NCBI GenBank assembly: GCA_039111635.1
Contig: JBCAQO010000002.1
Location: 1,860,001 to 1,924,000 of the forward strand
DNA from: Heterobasidion occidentale
Taxonomy: Eukaryota > Basidiomycota > Agaricomycetes > Russulales > Bondarzewiaceae
DNA length: 64,000 nt
Reading direction: 5' to 3'
Made by a program: the position numbers and the translations under genes. Position 1 is the first letter of the stretch. Every line of letters begins with the position of its first letter. Positions 40,271 through 52,265 of the stretch are shown here, in pieces. The notes beneath the pieces are model-generated. The model saw only the letters and a program-made list of their open reading frames with translations. It did no database searches and was not told the origin of the DNA.

Positions 40271-42254
40271 CTTGAGATTTTGAATACCATTTGTTAAATG
40301 AAAATAGAAGAAACCTAATCAATAAAATAAGATGTAAAACTTTTATTGCACAACAAATCACATACCAGTAAGTCTGGCTGGATGCTTGATTTTGAGTATG
40401 AATGGAAACAATGGAAACTTATTTATCAACTCAATAAGCTGTTGAATAAGAGTCTCAACAATAACTACTAAATATTTAAACTAAGAGTTGATTAGTAACA
40501 CACAGCTAAGATAAAATTAGATTACTTACAATAGCAAAAAGCATAAAATAAATAAGAAAAGTAGGAAGACTGAATGTGAAAAGAGTAACAAGGATTGTGC
40601 CAAGTATTAGTTGATCAACTTCATAATGCCATAAATCAATCCTATTATGAAGCACATTAAGTTGTTTTCCTACAAAGCCATTAATGTCCATTTGAGATTA
40701 GGTTTTAATCAAAACTTACCACGAAAAAGATTTCCAAGTGATTGAAGAAAGAACAATTGAAACTTGATCAACCTGCTCCATATGATATATCCAAGAGATA
40801 TATGAACAGTTAATAATCTTAGCAAATCTAAAAAGGTTGATAATAGAAATGTTAAGCCACAATAGCCCATTATGCCAAGAAAATATACAATCATAGGAAA
40901 ATAAAGGGACAGACTCTGATAAAAATCTGTATATAGAGTTTATAAACAATTTTAATGTTGATTATTAGAATGACTCACAAGTCCAGATACCAATAATCCC
41001 TAAGAACATATGACAACAAAAAGAGCTAAGCTCTGTATTTAGCTTAAGACCAGCTGGCCAGTTGTTTAGCCACATTAAACACTCAGTCACAAGTTCAATA
41101 AAAACATACTGTGCAGAATATGAGTTGATTGAAGCAAAATAGGCACATAACACTACTGACATTCATAGATTGATCAAACTTTGATGAAATTGCTGCATGA
41201 TTCTCACAAATAAAGGATCCAACGGCAACACCCAGAATCAAATCATTGAGAATGAGCCAAATAGTGTTGTTCAATCTAACGATTCATAAGCAGTGTGCTA
41301 TATACAATAAAGACATGCAAATCCAGTACATACTGAATCGAGGTCCTAGAAAATTGCAGCAACGCGATGATTGACTGGATCCGCATCCGACCCTGTGATA
41401 CTGGCATGCAATGAGATAAAAGCAGCAATAAACTGGGGATTACGAACCCAAGTTGGATGTATTGATCAGCCATTGCGTCTTCATGAGTTCTTCTAGGAAT
41501 AGCAGTGCACGATAGAACAGTCGAATGGTCTGGTGATAGCTGAAAGACATCCAAGGAACACTCTTTCCAAATACCATCCGGATTTGCGAAAGTTGGGAGC
41601 CCGATGCACGAAAATCAACAGCAAGCTGCTGAGCAAAATTCAACTGAAACATGCCGTGTCAACGTGACAGAGTGTAATGGAATGTGCATAATCATGCCTG
41701 ATTTGTTATCGATTGATTGAGTCCTAAGTGTCCGAGTTGCAACGACTCGTCGAAGGAAAAATACTGTGCATCGGAGCATGGCGCGCCCGAAATTGTGTCT
41801 GATAATTGAAGGCACATGTTACCAAAAGCCGACCGGTGATACAGGAAAGTCGTCGAAGACTGAGATCTGTGAGATTACCATGTCAGCGACATCAAATATG
41901 ACGCGACGAACAAACGCACGAGAAGAGGGCATTGTCAGACATTGAATGTGATCGAGATGTGGGCCTCTCATTCCATATAGAGGAATGTCCTAGTACCTTC
42001 GGAAAAGCACAATTGGCATTTGGATAGGCCCCCTGAGGCAGGAGTATATCGAGGCGTTGTTCGGCAGCATCTAAGATACAAAGGAGCTCGGAATGTGAGT
42101 ATTGACAGCGGCAGAGATCAGACATGAACGGACTTCGTGAACTACACTGAAGGATACCTGCAATGCAAGTACATTGACGGTCCGACCAGCCATAGACCCA
42201 TCCAGCTTTATCGATGTCCTCGACAGGATAGAGGAGATAGCGGTTTGAAGACAT
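40271..42254 (-). CDS. GPI1: GPI1/PIG-Q, subunit of GPI-GlcNAc transferase (3' end not found)
   Basis: Gpi1 stabilises the ER complex that adds GlcNAc to phosphatidylinositol, the first step of GPI-anchor synthesis. Exons by splice signals: 42254-41997, 41859-41698 (GC donor), 41643 to about 41440 (end uncertain), 41275-41161, 41108-40979, 40926-40720, 40669-40530, 40480-40366, 40314-40271. Family signatures: NNTIWLILNDLILGVAVGSF, then MWLNNWPAGLKLNTELSSF, then LFRGKQLNVLHNRIDLWHY with EVDQLILGTILVTLF, and INKFPLFPFILKIKHP. Several hydrophobic segments fit a multi-pass membrane protein. The last exon(s) after GIQNLK are missing from view. The 3' half is extremely AT-rich in both exons and introns, unlike the 5' half. 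The start at 42254 is my choice; the frame is open further upstream to 42362. Confidence 0.8.
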
Positions 42255-42468
42255 GACGCACAGTAGGTGGCCAAACAGGGGCAAATGCACTATTGGAGTC
42301 CTTACGATCACGTTACCGTGTTCTTGCCTATGCACAATGGACTGAAGGGACAGCTTCAACACAAGACTTACTGATCATCGTCCTCCACCTCCTTCAACCT
42401 GTCTCTATCTCACATCTCAACTACTGAGGTTCAAGTTTCTCCCATTTCCATCTCTCTTTTGAATTCCC

Positions 42469-43268
42469 ATGGATAGTTATCAGACTGGGCAATCAGGCAA
42501 GGCGCCTCGAAGACCAGACCTCAAGAAGAAGTTAGTAGTCGTGGGCGATGGTGCGCGTACATCTATCTCAAATTCGCTCTTTGCTTATCTTTTTTCATTC
42601 TAACCAAGGTGGCTGCGGCAAGACATGTCTTCTTATAGTGTATGCAGAGAATAGATTCCCAGAGGTATGTCCGCGTCAGTGACATTTCCACCGTGTTTCG
42701 TTCAACTATCGCCAGGCATACATTCCAACAGTGTTCGAGAATTACGTGACGCAAGTATCATATGAGGGGAAGGTCGTTGAACTTGCATTATGGGATACTG
42801 CTGGTCAGGAAGAATACGACCGTCTACGGCCGCTCAGCTACCCAGAGAGCGACGTCATCCTCATTGTATTTTCAATCGACTTTCCCGTGAGTCTCGCGAA
42901 TGTCCAAGACAAGGTATGCCTACTATTCTTTTCGTTTGGTACAATCTCGGCAATTAACAGGCAGTCACGTCTCGCAGTGGTACCCAGAAGTGGCTCACTT
43001 TTGTGAGGGAACGCCTCTTATCCTGGTCGGCACGAAGACGGATTTGCGTCGTGATGACCAGACCCGCAGGATGCTGGGGGCACAGGGACAGACGCCAGTA
43101 ACATCGGAGCAGGGATCTGACGTGGCGAAGGAGATAGGTGCCAAGTACATTGAGTGTTCAGCGAAGACAGGTAGTGGAGTTCAAGATGTTTTTTCATTAG
43201 CGCTGAAAGAAAGCATGAGAGGGAAATGGGGGAAGATGGTGAAGGTGCGGCGGTGTGTGGTTACTTAA
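42469..43268 (+). CDS. Rho-family small GTPase
   Basis: A molecular switch for polarity, actin and cell-wall synthesis at membranes. Exons 42469-42550, 42609-42664, 42716-42913 and 42978-43268 give 208 residues. P-loop GDGGCGKTC (26-34), effector loop YIPTVFENY (48-56), DTAGQE (73-78), TKTD (131-134), ECSAKT near the end, and a basic stretch before the CAAX-type end CVVT. The effector loop and [18 protein letters not shown] are Rho-class. The sequence YAENRFPE and the CVVT end differ from the canonical Rho1, so this is probably a paralogue (Rho3- or Rho2-like); I cannot place it more exactly. It starts 214 bp from the divergent GPI1 and converges on the PIG-X gene. Confidence 0.93.
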
Positions 43269-43363
43269 CGTCTTGTTTACTTGATGGAATCTCGTGACGA
43301 TGGTATGATATACGAAGGATACCCTATAGTGCTGACTTCTGACTGTGACACCGTCCCAGCGAT

Positions 43364-44101
43364 TCAATCCTCCTTCGAGCTGGACAAGACCTCGTCAAAA
43401 GGTGGACGGCGCGCATTCCGCCATGCTGCGTGGAAGAGCCATGCAAAAGCGAAGAACACTCCAAGCGCAGTGATGATCTCCACTCCCTGCAAGTCCTGAA
43501 GCTCGCCTACAGGAATACGAATCGTGTGTGACAATGGAGTGGATTTTTCGGCGGGGATGGGGATGAATGACACAGCTGCACCAGTGAAATAAGGTCGGAT
43601 AGACGGGGGCAGGTCTGCAGACACCTTGGTGACGAGAAGAGTAGCTGCACGGAAAAGATGAAGATGATGGTCATGGCAGCCCTTGCAAGACTCACCTAGA
43701 TCGTTACAAGCCCAGAATACAGTCGGAGCGGTCACGACAATGTCCTGAATACCGGTCGCGTGTCCGCGAAGAGGACGTCCGTAGCGTGAGTGTAAAGGAA
43801 CATCGATTATAGCGACTTGGCCATTACTGCGATGATCTGTCAGAGTGATGTTGAGTAAGAGGGTGGTATCGTTGCTGTCGACAACGAATACAGGCGCTTC
43901 GAGGTTGGATGGTCCAGATATTTGGAAAGAATAGGATGCACTGTAGTGATCAAGCTCATAAGGGTCTACGAACAGGTGGTTCGGTAGCTGCAGAGACAGA
44001 TGGAGGGAGCAAATGTCCGCCGGTGGAAGATCGATGGAAATACGGGAAGAGATCGTGGTGTGAAAGCCTTGTGTGCTTGAAAGTGCCCACGACATCGCCA
44101 T
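43364..44101 (-). CDS. PBN1: PIG-X/PBN1-like subunit of GPI mannosyltransferase I
   Basis: PIG-X/Pbn1 partners PIG-M/Gpi14, which adds the first mannose to GPI precursors in the ER lumen. The frame shows family features: GFHTTISSRISIDLP, CSLHLSLQLPNHLFVDPYELDHY, the IDVPLHSRYGRP segment, VVTAPTVFWAC, and one C-terminal membrane helix (IITALGVFFAFAWLF) before a short cytosolic tail. A 51-nt in-frame intron with perfect GTGAGT/GTGCAG signals lies at 43645-43695, inside what otherwise reads as an open frame. The ATG at 44101 (MAMSW) is the first in frame; the open frame reaches 44188 without an ATG, so an upstream exon is possible. No clear signal peptide is seen. Length about 228 residues after splicing. 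Confidence 0.75.
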   Translation of the reverse strand: MAMSWALSSTQGFHTTISSRISIDLPPADICSLHLSLQLPNHLFVDPYELDHYSASYSFQISGPSNLEAPVFVVDSNDTTLLLNITLTDHRSNGQVAIIDVPLHSRYGRPLRGHATGIQDIVVTAPTVFWACNDLGESCKGCHDHHLHLFRAATLLVTKVSADLPPSIRPYFTGAAVSFIPIPAEKSTPLSHTIRIPVGELQDLQGVEIITALGVFFAFAWLFHAAWRNARRPPFDEVLSSSKED

Positions 44102-44368
44102 CGTAGATGTCCAGCCTTGCGTACATAGAAGAAGTGGCGGCGGAGACTGTAGAAAGACGCGCAGAGGACGAAGGCTCACATCACTCAAGTACTCATGACG
44201 CGCTCATGACATGCATGTGCCTCGGTTTCTAGTGTCGATGTAACAGAATCGGCGATAATGGCGCAGGGGTTTCTTCTTTTCATCCATTATACCCTTCGCC
44301 AAAGCCGTTCAGCACTTCTGCCCGTCTTACAAGGCCGTTTCAAAGGACCAATCCGGACGATAACTGTG

Positions 44369-45382
44369 ATGGCCCAGGATCCTGTCATCCTCTCAAAGGA
44401 GGATTTGGACACTCGTGATGCAAAGTCAGTATCCTAGCTTTAACAATCACCTACGTGTCTATAACGGTAGCAGGTGGGTGAGTCTAAAAAAGATCAACTG
44501 GAAAGACAGCGAAGGCAAGGAGGTATGTTCACCCATGCATTCGTGCACATGAATGCAATAGTGACCCCTTTGTATCTTCACAGAGGGTATGGGAGGTCGC
44601 CGAGCGAAGGACCAGGGGATCAGCGGACGTAGATGGTTTGTCGTTTCCTAGTCTCCAGCGCATTGGCATGACCGAAACGCATATATTCTACAGCAGTAGC
44701 CATCCTGGCTCTTATTCGATCCAAGGCGCAAGCCTTCCCCGTTTCGACCGTGATCATAGAGCAATATCGTCCCCCCATCGGCAAATTCATAGTTGGCAAG
44801 TCGGTCGTCATTCGGCAATTTTGCCCGTTTTACTATAACGTGCCATCAGAACTTCCCGCCGGTCTTATTGACAAAGAAGAAACAGCCGAACAAGCTGCCA
44901 TCCGGGAATTAGAGGAAGAGACAGGATATATAGCAGACAGCGTCGCTGATATGACGGCAATTCTAGCTACAGATCCTGGTTAGTCGTGTGATGCCTATTT
45001 ATTCCCGTACTCATGTGCGACCAATTGTCCCAGGCATGACGACAGCCAACATGAAGCTGGTCACTCTCAATGTCGTCTTTCCAGGCAAGCTCGAAACACC
45101 GGATCAAAAGCTCGACGATGGAGAAGCAATAGTCCGACGCGTTGTGGAACTGAAAAACTTATACAAGGAGCTGAAAGGTAGGTTCAGACTCGTTCAACTT
45201 GCAAAAAGGCTCAACGTCGCCCACTGAACCTTTCACAGAATACGAGAAAAAGGTAAGCTCGTTGCTCAGTCTCAACCATGCACTAATTGAATCTATGCCA
45301 GGGTTTTGTCGTTGATGCTCGCTTGTTCCACTTCGCCGCTGGCTTGGAGCTTGCTCATCAAGTCAATGACGAAACCGTGTAA
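44369..45382 (+). CDS. Nudix hydrolase, ADP-ribose pyrophosphatase (NUDT5/Ysa1 type)
   Basis: Hydrolyses ADP-sugars to AMP and sugar phosphate, probably in cytosol. Eight exons: 44369-44424, 44474-44522, 44584-44635, 44697-44795, 44850-44978, 45034-45177, 45239-45252, 45302-45382; 207 residues. The Nudix box is complete (GLIDKEETAEQAAIRELEEE then TGY), preceded by IEQYRPPIGKF and ELPAGLID, and followed by ATDPGMTTANM as in NUDT5. Intron 4 (44796-44849) uses a GC donor (GGCAAGT) and is 54 nt, so retention would insert 18 residues before the box. The acceptor of intron 3 is CAGCAG, allowing one extra Ala. Convergent with SDA1, 135 bp apart. Confidence 0.9.
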
Positions 45383-45517
45383 TCTGCCTACCACTTCGCA
45401 TATCCACGGCCAATAGCAATAGTTAGAAATAAAGATATGCTTACGATTACAGACCCAAAAACTTCAAGCAATAAATGATATTACTGCCGTGAATACAACA
45501 GATGTAAATCGGAATAC

Positions 45518-48194
45518 TCAATGATATGCTTTCTTCGCCTTGTCAATATGAGCCCTCAACCTCTGTTGCTTGTCCCGCAACGACGCCTTCTTCTTTCCTC
45601 TGACCTCCTTGCTGCCCATTATCATCATGATTGGCTTGTTCTTCTTCTTTTCCCTATTGGTTGAACTGCTCGGCATCTCCTTATTTCTCTTCCCCTTCAA
45701 AGAGCCAAACTTCTCACGTCCCTCGCGTCCTTTTGCGATTGAAGCCATACGCTCCTCATAGTCGGCTTTGGCTTTCTTTCGAGGCCCAAGGATGTCGTTC
45801 TCCGAGATGAAGTTGTTCGAATCGTCCGCATTCGACGACATAGCCTTCTTAGATGCCTCGAGGACTGCTAGCTTGCGCTTTGCAGCATTGCCGCCGCCAC
45901 TTTCTACCTCCTTGGTGGCTGCTTTGAGGCGAAGATCATTGAGCAGAGCGAAATCGGCAGGTGTAAGGATCTGGATAGTCACGATAAGTACACAAGCCAG
46001 TTTACACTCATGTCGAGAGACCGACCTTCGTAGTAGCCAATGACGAGACGCGGCTCTCTTCGGGAGGGGGAATTGGTTCAGTCGATCGTTCTTTCTTTTG
46101 ACTACTTTCGTCGTCACTGTCACTGAGGTTCAAGTGGTCATCTCCGTCGCTGGACACTGCAATCCAGCCATCAGAATCGTCTGATTGTTCAGATGAATCC
46201 AATTCTACGTCCCAACCATCCCAAGCATCTTCGTCGCCATCATCTTCGCCAGATAGAACACCAGCTTCGGCCCGAAGTTCTTTGAGGTGGTCCTCGAGGA
46301 GCTAATCGAGGGATCAATCATAGTAGGGGATAGCAAATACTCGTGATACTTACCACAAGGCCGTCGATATCCACAGCTGCTTGCGCACTGTGACCAAATG
46401 GCAATGGTTGGCTACCTTCGGCGATCCCCATGCTTGCTGCTTTTCCCTGAAATATGAATATCAATGACGGCTGCTCCTTGTATGACAGGAAGAAATGACG
46501 TACTCGCTCTCTTCTCTTCAACATACCAGGATTGACTTCACGATACAGCTGCAATAATCCTCTAGCCGCAGCTGTGACAGACTTCTCTCGACTTTTCCTA
46601 TATTCCACCAAATCACCCAAAAGGTCTTCCTCCATCGCCCACGGCTGTCTTCGACATACCTCTCTAATGGAATTCAACCCGGCGGCGATGACTTCACTGC
46701 CAACACCGGGATGAATGAACTCGTGTGCAAGTTTCCGTATCACTGGCGTCAAGACATCGGGTGGAGTGAGGTCGTGGACAGACTGGGCAAGAGCGACCAG
46801 GATAGCAGGCACGCGTAGCTGGTGATAAGTGAGATATTTAAGAATATAAGTATAGAAGCTTAGAACGGTCAGCTTGTGCGCTGCCATCACGCGTGATAGT
46901 AGTTGCATGATAAGGATCTTGTGGTCGAGTGAAAAGCGCTTGTCGTACTTATTAAGGATATCGTAAAGTTTTTCCCCAAAGGTTTGCGGATCGTTCAGAA
47001 GGTGGAGCGCCGGGAAGTTGGGCGTCGATCCAGTGGATCTTGCTTTGCGTTTCTTGAGAAAATGTGAGGGGATGTCTAAGGATCGTACATGGACGACGAT
47101 TACCTTCGCCGCTGCCTTTATGTTTCTGCGCAATTTGTTGTCGCCGCTACGTGTTTTTTTTGTGACATTCCGTTTGTGCTCTAAAGACTTGATATCTGGG
47201 ATCTGAAGAAAGGGGTGAACCGCGATAGGAGATGCATTGAGTCGACAACATACGTGATCAGGATCTTCGTCGTCACTGTCGTTTTCCTCCTCCTCACTCC
47301 CAAGAAAGAAATGTAACGAAGCGCTCTGCACTTTGACCACTGGATGAAAGCATCCCAGAGCGACTATTGCCACGGACTTCGCGTCATCCCTGTTCACTTA
47401 CATGAATCTCAAAGTTGGGGAACCGACGAAGAAGGACGAACCAGACTCCTTTCTTCCACAACTCCTTCGTCAAGACTACGGCCCACATGGCATCATGGTT
47501 ATTTTGACTGGTAGCAGTAGCGCTCTGCGTGGATTGAGCTCTTGCCTTGCCCTTGTCACCAATGACCTCACCGTCCATCCCGTGCTCTAGCATACCAAAA
47601 AGCATCGCTTGGACAGCTCTGTTCAGCTTGTGATTTTTCGAGTGCTGGTTGGCTGTTTTAATATCATTCAGAATTGTCTTGCGTATGAAAGTACGAAGGG
47701 ACGAAGATGTCGTGCGGGGAAGAAGAGGGAAGAGTGTTTTGAGTAGCCTGAAGAATCAAGATGAGTGACAAGTTGGGAAGGACACAGACATGACATACTC
47801 TATTGATGCAATGACATTCTTCTTTCGGAGGAGGACAAGGTTCTGGACCAAGGTATGCCGAGTATCAGCAGAAAGTGCTCCGTAGTGTTCCAGTAGTAGG
47901 GACGAAAGGTGAGTCGGAAAGTCGGCTGTCTCTTTCGGGTAACAAGACGCAACCTGTACCAAAAATCAGTCAAACAATCGAGTTGCAGGGCGAAGTTTGA
48001 CAGACCTGAGAGATGAATGAGACAAGTTCTTTGAAGTGATGTGCCTGTTCGTCTGGGTTGATCTGAAAAATGCGGCGGACACTGTTGTAATGATTCCATT
48101 GCTGAATGAACTCTTCTTTGTAAGCTACAGGGTCTCTCTTGATGAGATTTTGGAGCTGAGGAAGGTTCGATGTGAGCAGTACACCGCGAGCCAT
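45518..48194 (-). CDS. SDA1: SDA1, 60S ribosome biogenesis and nuclear export factor
   Basis: Sda1 works in the nucleolus and nucleoplasm on late pre-60S maturation. Eight exons: 48194-48006, 47953-47799, 47747-47442, 47389-47254, 47202-46504, 46446-46354, 46301-46026, 45970-45518; all phases fit, giving 768 residues, close to the yeast protein. The N-terminus reads MARGVLLTSNLPQLQNLIKR, then HEAT-like helices; a conserved centre has KGVW..DAKSVAIVALGCFHP, KLYDILNKYDKRFSLDHKIL and PPDVLTPVIRKLAHEFIHPG; an acidic Asp/Ser-rich region follows (about residues 545-620), and the Lys/Arg-rich C-terminus (KGKRNKEM to KAKKAYH) looks like a nucleolar signal. Introns are 49-70 nt. Confidence 0.95.
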
Positions 48195-49219
48195 GACGGC
48201 AAGAGACTAGCAAGAGACTTGCCTGGACTTCGCACAACTTTTCGACCAAGATCGCAAAGCACGTGCTCTACAAGTCTATGCAATGCGTGCATGCGACTGT
48301 TTTGGCAGTCTGTCTCCATTCTCCCTCGACCCTTGTTTCTTGTTTTACGAACGCGCATGCTAACCTTCTACTCCGATGAGTCTGTCCATATTTCTCAACA
48401 TATCACCCAGTAGCAGAACTCTAAGTCGAAGAGCTGAGCAGCCGCACAACAAAAGTAGAAGCGTGAGCGGCCACTGATCTATCGTATAATTCATTCTTCG
48501 TGCTGCGCAACATTGTAGGTGAGCCCAGATTATGTTTGTCTGTGCGGCTTCAACTCTATGCGTAGAGGAGAGATTTCTACTCAACCTCACGCAGGAAGAC
48601 CATTGTAATTGCAATCCATGCTGGAGTAGACGCCTGTCATGGTGCACCTGAGGCATCCTCGTGTCAGTCACAGCACGCGCACTACTTCCTGTGCAAGTAT
48701 TCTCAGCCTGTCAAGTCCCCGATCCTTGTCGCAGACATCCCATTTCTCGCTACTGTCTTGGTCTTCCTGTTGACGCGAACTCGATTCCTTCCTCCATCCG
48801 GTAACGCGATGTCTACTCCCAAAACCCTACTCACAACAAGCCTTCAGATGTCCGTAACACCAAGACACCCCTTTGATGATCGACGATCTCTGTATCTCCG
48901 ACGATGTCAAGGTTTCTTGCCTTTCACGCCACCCTTTTGCTCGCATCGCCTTTCTTTCTCGAAATGATATTTTAGTTGAAAGACGGGCCCAATTCTGATG
49001 TCTTCATCCTCTCTCTGTCCCACACCTTCGATCTATTGCTGCGCGCGTACTGTCACACTACCTGGAGAAGGAGATATCTGTACATTACCCGAAGTCGGTC
49101 TTCTGCACTCGTCATGTTGTATCGCACCATGCACTTGTCAGCAAAATTATTCCAATGAATTTGAATTGCTAGGCATGCTATCTTAAAAACCGACCCCTGT
49201 TTATGCTCTCATCTTGCCA
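48195..49219. other. Intergenic region, no gene seen
   Basis: Lies between the SDA1 start and the end of the SurE gene (both minus). It must contain the SDA1 promoter. Short frames on both strands show no family features or splice pattern. Confidence 0.6.
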
Positions 49220-50630
49220 TCACTTTTCATGTGACTTCTGGAAAAGAGGTGCAAGATGAGCCTGGATGGGCGCCGCAGCAGTGACCGGAGCATCATAGTC
49301 GACAGAGTATACGCTGACGGCGGTAGCACACCCGGCACTTGTAGGTGTTTCACCTGGAAGTACTAAAATTAGACGAGAGCTAGCTTTTCAGCCATTGAAC
49401 GCACCGGGAAGGTTGGGTAAACCATTATGGACTGTATTTAGGCCAGGCGCTTGACTAGAACAATAACCGCCTCAGTTCAGGTAGGCGAAGAGGTTGAAAC
49501 TTTATATCTATACATATTCGTGGTCGAAGGAAGGCCTGTTGTGGGATCTATCGAAAGTTTGTCGATGGTCGCTCCACCAGTGAGACGGGTGAAAACAAAG
49601 GGTGGGTTCGTGCAGTTACTAGTAGGCCCAAACAGAGGGAAGTTGACGCTACACATTTATCAGAACGGAGATAATCATCAAGGCAGCAGAAAACTCTCAC
49701 TTGACCCCGAGACCCAAGGGAAGGAGGCGAGACGACGGTTTGACCCCCTCAGCGAGAGCGGCAACAAAGTTCGTCACAAGCTGTTATCTGCTTTACTATC
49801 CGAATCCGAAACCCTCGGAAATGAGCACTCACTGCGGCAGCAATGTTAGCGGGATCATTCTCGGCGCCAGTGTTAGTAGTAAATGATCTGTGAGTGCCAT
49901 TACCAGCGGAAAATGCGATAGCAGGAATCTAAAGCAGAAAACAAGTTGTATTAGCTATCGCATCAAATACCTGTGGGTATGAATACGTGCCCCACGCTCA
50001 ACGGATGCATAAGAAGCACCGATAGTGCCACTGATGGTGAACGAGAATGGGCCATTGTTTTGTCCCTCATTGGGGCCAGACACGACGAGGTCGATTATCT
50101 TGTTACCAAAGTGCATAGGCGCTATAACGTCTATGCCCCAGATCGCAGCAGCAGCGGGGGTTCCATTGAAATACCCTAGCCAAAAACGCATCAGTGTCAA
50201 GATCACAAGCATTCAATATGACGTGTCACAGATGCTTGGATTTGTCGCATCCTGTCCAAAAAACGGCGCGCCCACAGGAATTGAACCAAATTCTCCTCCT
50301 GGAGCCGTGATGTTTCCAGAAGGCAAAACGAAAGTTCCTCCATGTCCAGATTGATTGATAGCTGGTCTAATGTTGCAAAGGTCAAGAAAACGCTTGAATT
50401 TTGTGCGAACTGCACTAACGCAACCATTAAAACGTTATGCCCAGCAGCTTTGAGCGCAGTGAACGTTGCCCTGGAGCCTTCATCAGCGCTGCGAACCTTC
50501 AATGATCGCTGGGTATTTACCTGATATTGGCCGATGCCCAACTGTCATCGTTAGTCAAGAGGATGTTCAACCCCCCGACAGACGAAGCTGCTGATAGTGC
50601 TGCCAAAGCAATTATACTTCGAGCAAACAT
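49220..50630 (-). CDS. Secreted SurE-family phosphatase / 5'-nucleotidase
   Basis: SurE proteins are metal-dependent phosphatases acting on nucleoside monophosphates and other phosphoesters; fungal ones are secreted acid phosphatases. Nine exons: 50630-50521, 50470-50420, 50366-50230, 50175-49991, 49928-49833, 49780-49701, 49648-49514, 49454-49405, 49353-49220; 325 residues, phases consistent. An N-terminal signal peptide (MFARSIIALAALSAASSVGG) precedes the SurE start NILLTNDDSW (metal ligands D28, D29), then TALKAAGHNVLMVAP, the NGTPAA motif near 103-107 and SGPNEGQN near 132-139. It ends VDYDAPVTAAAPIQAHLAPLF. The intron after GGG at 49991 has only a GC donor (GCACGT), which is weak; a damaged splice site is an alternative. 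Confidence 0.87.
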
Positions 50631-52265
50631 CAATAGAGAAGGCGAGATTAGACGTAAAACAGCTAGAGGGATGACTTGATCTTATACTCTGGGGACCACG
50701 GCTATAGAAGTCTCATCGCACGAAGACCAAAGCGTCAGAGATGTGCATTCCAGACTGCGAATGGGAGCTCACGGTGAAGGGCACGTTTGAGGCACATCTT
50801 GGAACGTTTGATGAGCGCTGACGTCGAGCTTGACACCATGTCCAGACGATACATGATGCTGGGAGAAAGCAGACCGTTCGGAAAGAGGAATCAAACGGCC
50901 AATAGAAGAGTTAGAGTCATCGGATGTACGTTGGCAAGCCCGGAGTATCCAAGATTAGATAACCACGTGTAAGATCGTTCTTCCTTGGTTGGGCCGCATC
51001 AGCACTTCGTCTGTTTCTGACCTCGACGGTGTTCTCACAGATTCTCACTCTGTGTCCTATACAGCGTATGCCGCATCATCCACGAATCACCTTGACCTCG
51101 GACCTGCAATAACGAAAACTATCCTCCGCGACGCAGTCGTTCAATATGCATAATATATATGTACTCGATGGCTGTTTCTCACTAAGCCTTGGCGGTCAGG
51201 GCTAGTTGGGGACCTATGAGATGTGCACACGCACAAGGAGGTTCAGTTGTCTGTTGAGCTTAGCACTGGAATCTCGTCCCAGGTAAGTGTGTGATACTCT
51301 GCCCCCGATAATAACTGTATGCGTGTATCACTCTTTTTGACAAGGCCCGTCTTTCATGGCTATGCCAGGCTATGCCGTCCACACATATGATTGGGGTATC
51401 TCATCGTTCTTCTTTCTCACAAAGGGACCCCCATCTGTGTACCCTTGTGAGTTTTCCAGCGATGAATCCTATGTCAAGTCAACTGCAGGACGAGCATCAT
51501 ACAGCATGTAGAATCTAAATTAAAAGGGTACATCCAGCCATATATATCCTCACCCAAGCTCAACACGTTCTAACACGAGAATCAGGCGAACTCTCAAGAA
51601 AACCTCCTTTGCCCTTACCCGACCCGTGTTAGGGAATGCCGTACATGTGATCCCTACTAGCTGATGGCTACCTTCTGCTCATCGTCCTCAGAAACTGACA
51701 TCTACAGGCTGTTCATGTTCGAATTATTTGGCCCGTTGTTCTCTTCCGATGACTTTCGCACTTCGTTTCCGTTATCTTCCCATTGCCATGGTATCCACAA
51801 CCATATCTTTCGAAAACACCGCTCGGCAATCACAACATGAACGACAAAACCTGCGCCGCTCGGGCTCTCAACGCACAGGCTCTCTGTTGTTGTTCTTAAC
51901 ATAAAAACAGGAGTGTTCTGCTATGTGAGTGGCATTCAGGTTGGACCCTTTTTGTGGGTGACAATGATACGCAAGGGAAACGCTTTTGAGAATATAGAGA
52001 GTGGAGGCTTATAGAGAAAGATGTCTTTCTGACTTGATAACATGTTGAACATACGCTTGATATCTGTATGCAGTGTTTGAAATGTAGTGAATGAACAGCT
52101 GGCTGTAATAGTGTGAACAAGTTGCGATGGTCATGATTCGCCACCATTGCACAGACTTGTCCAGCTGCCTCTTATAAACACCTCCACCAACTTGTCTAGT
52201 CGCCAACGCGTCACAGCCGCATCCCCCTCTCTCGTTGAGAATCGACTAATCAGTCGTCGGACGGT
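50631..52265. other. Intergenic region between divergent genes, no gene seen
   Basis: 1.6 kb between the SurE and RCO1 starts, so it should hold both promoters. Minus-strand frames at 51700-52200 have no recognisable content. Confidence 0.6.

Noticed and set aside
48036..48413. 125-codon plus-strand frame
   Set aside because: Antisense to the first SDA1 exons, no homology signal or splice context.
49220..49290. Frameshift at the SurE C-terminus
   Set aside because: Another frame also reaches a stop nearby, but the chosen frame ends like the family (PIQAHLAPLF), so no break is needed.
49451..49849. 132-codon plus-strand frame
   Set aside because: Overlaps exons of the SurE gene on the opposite strand, which explain the sequence better.
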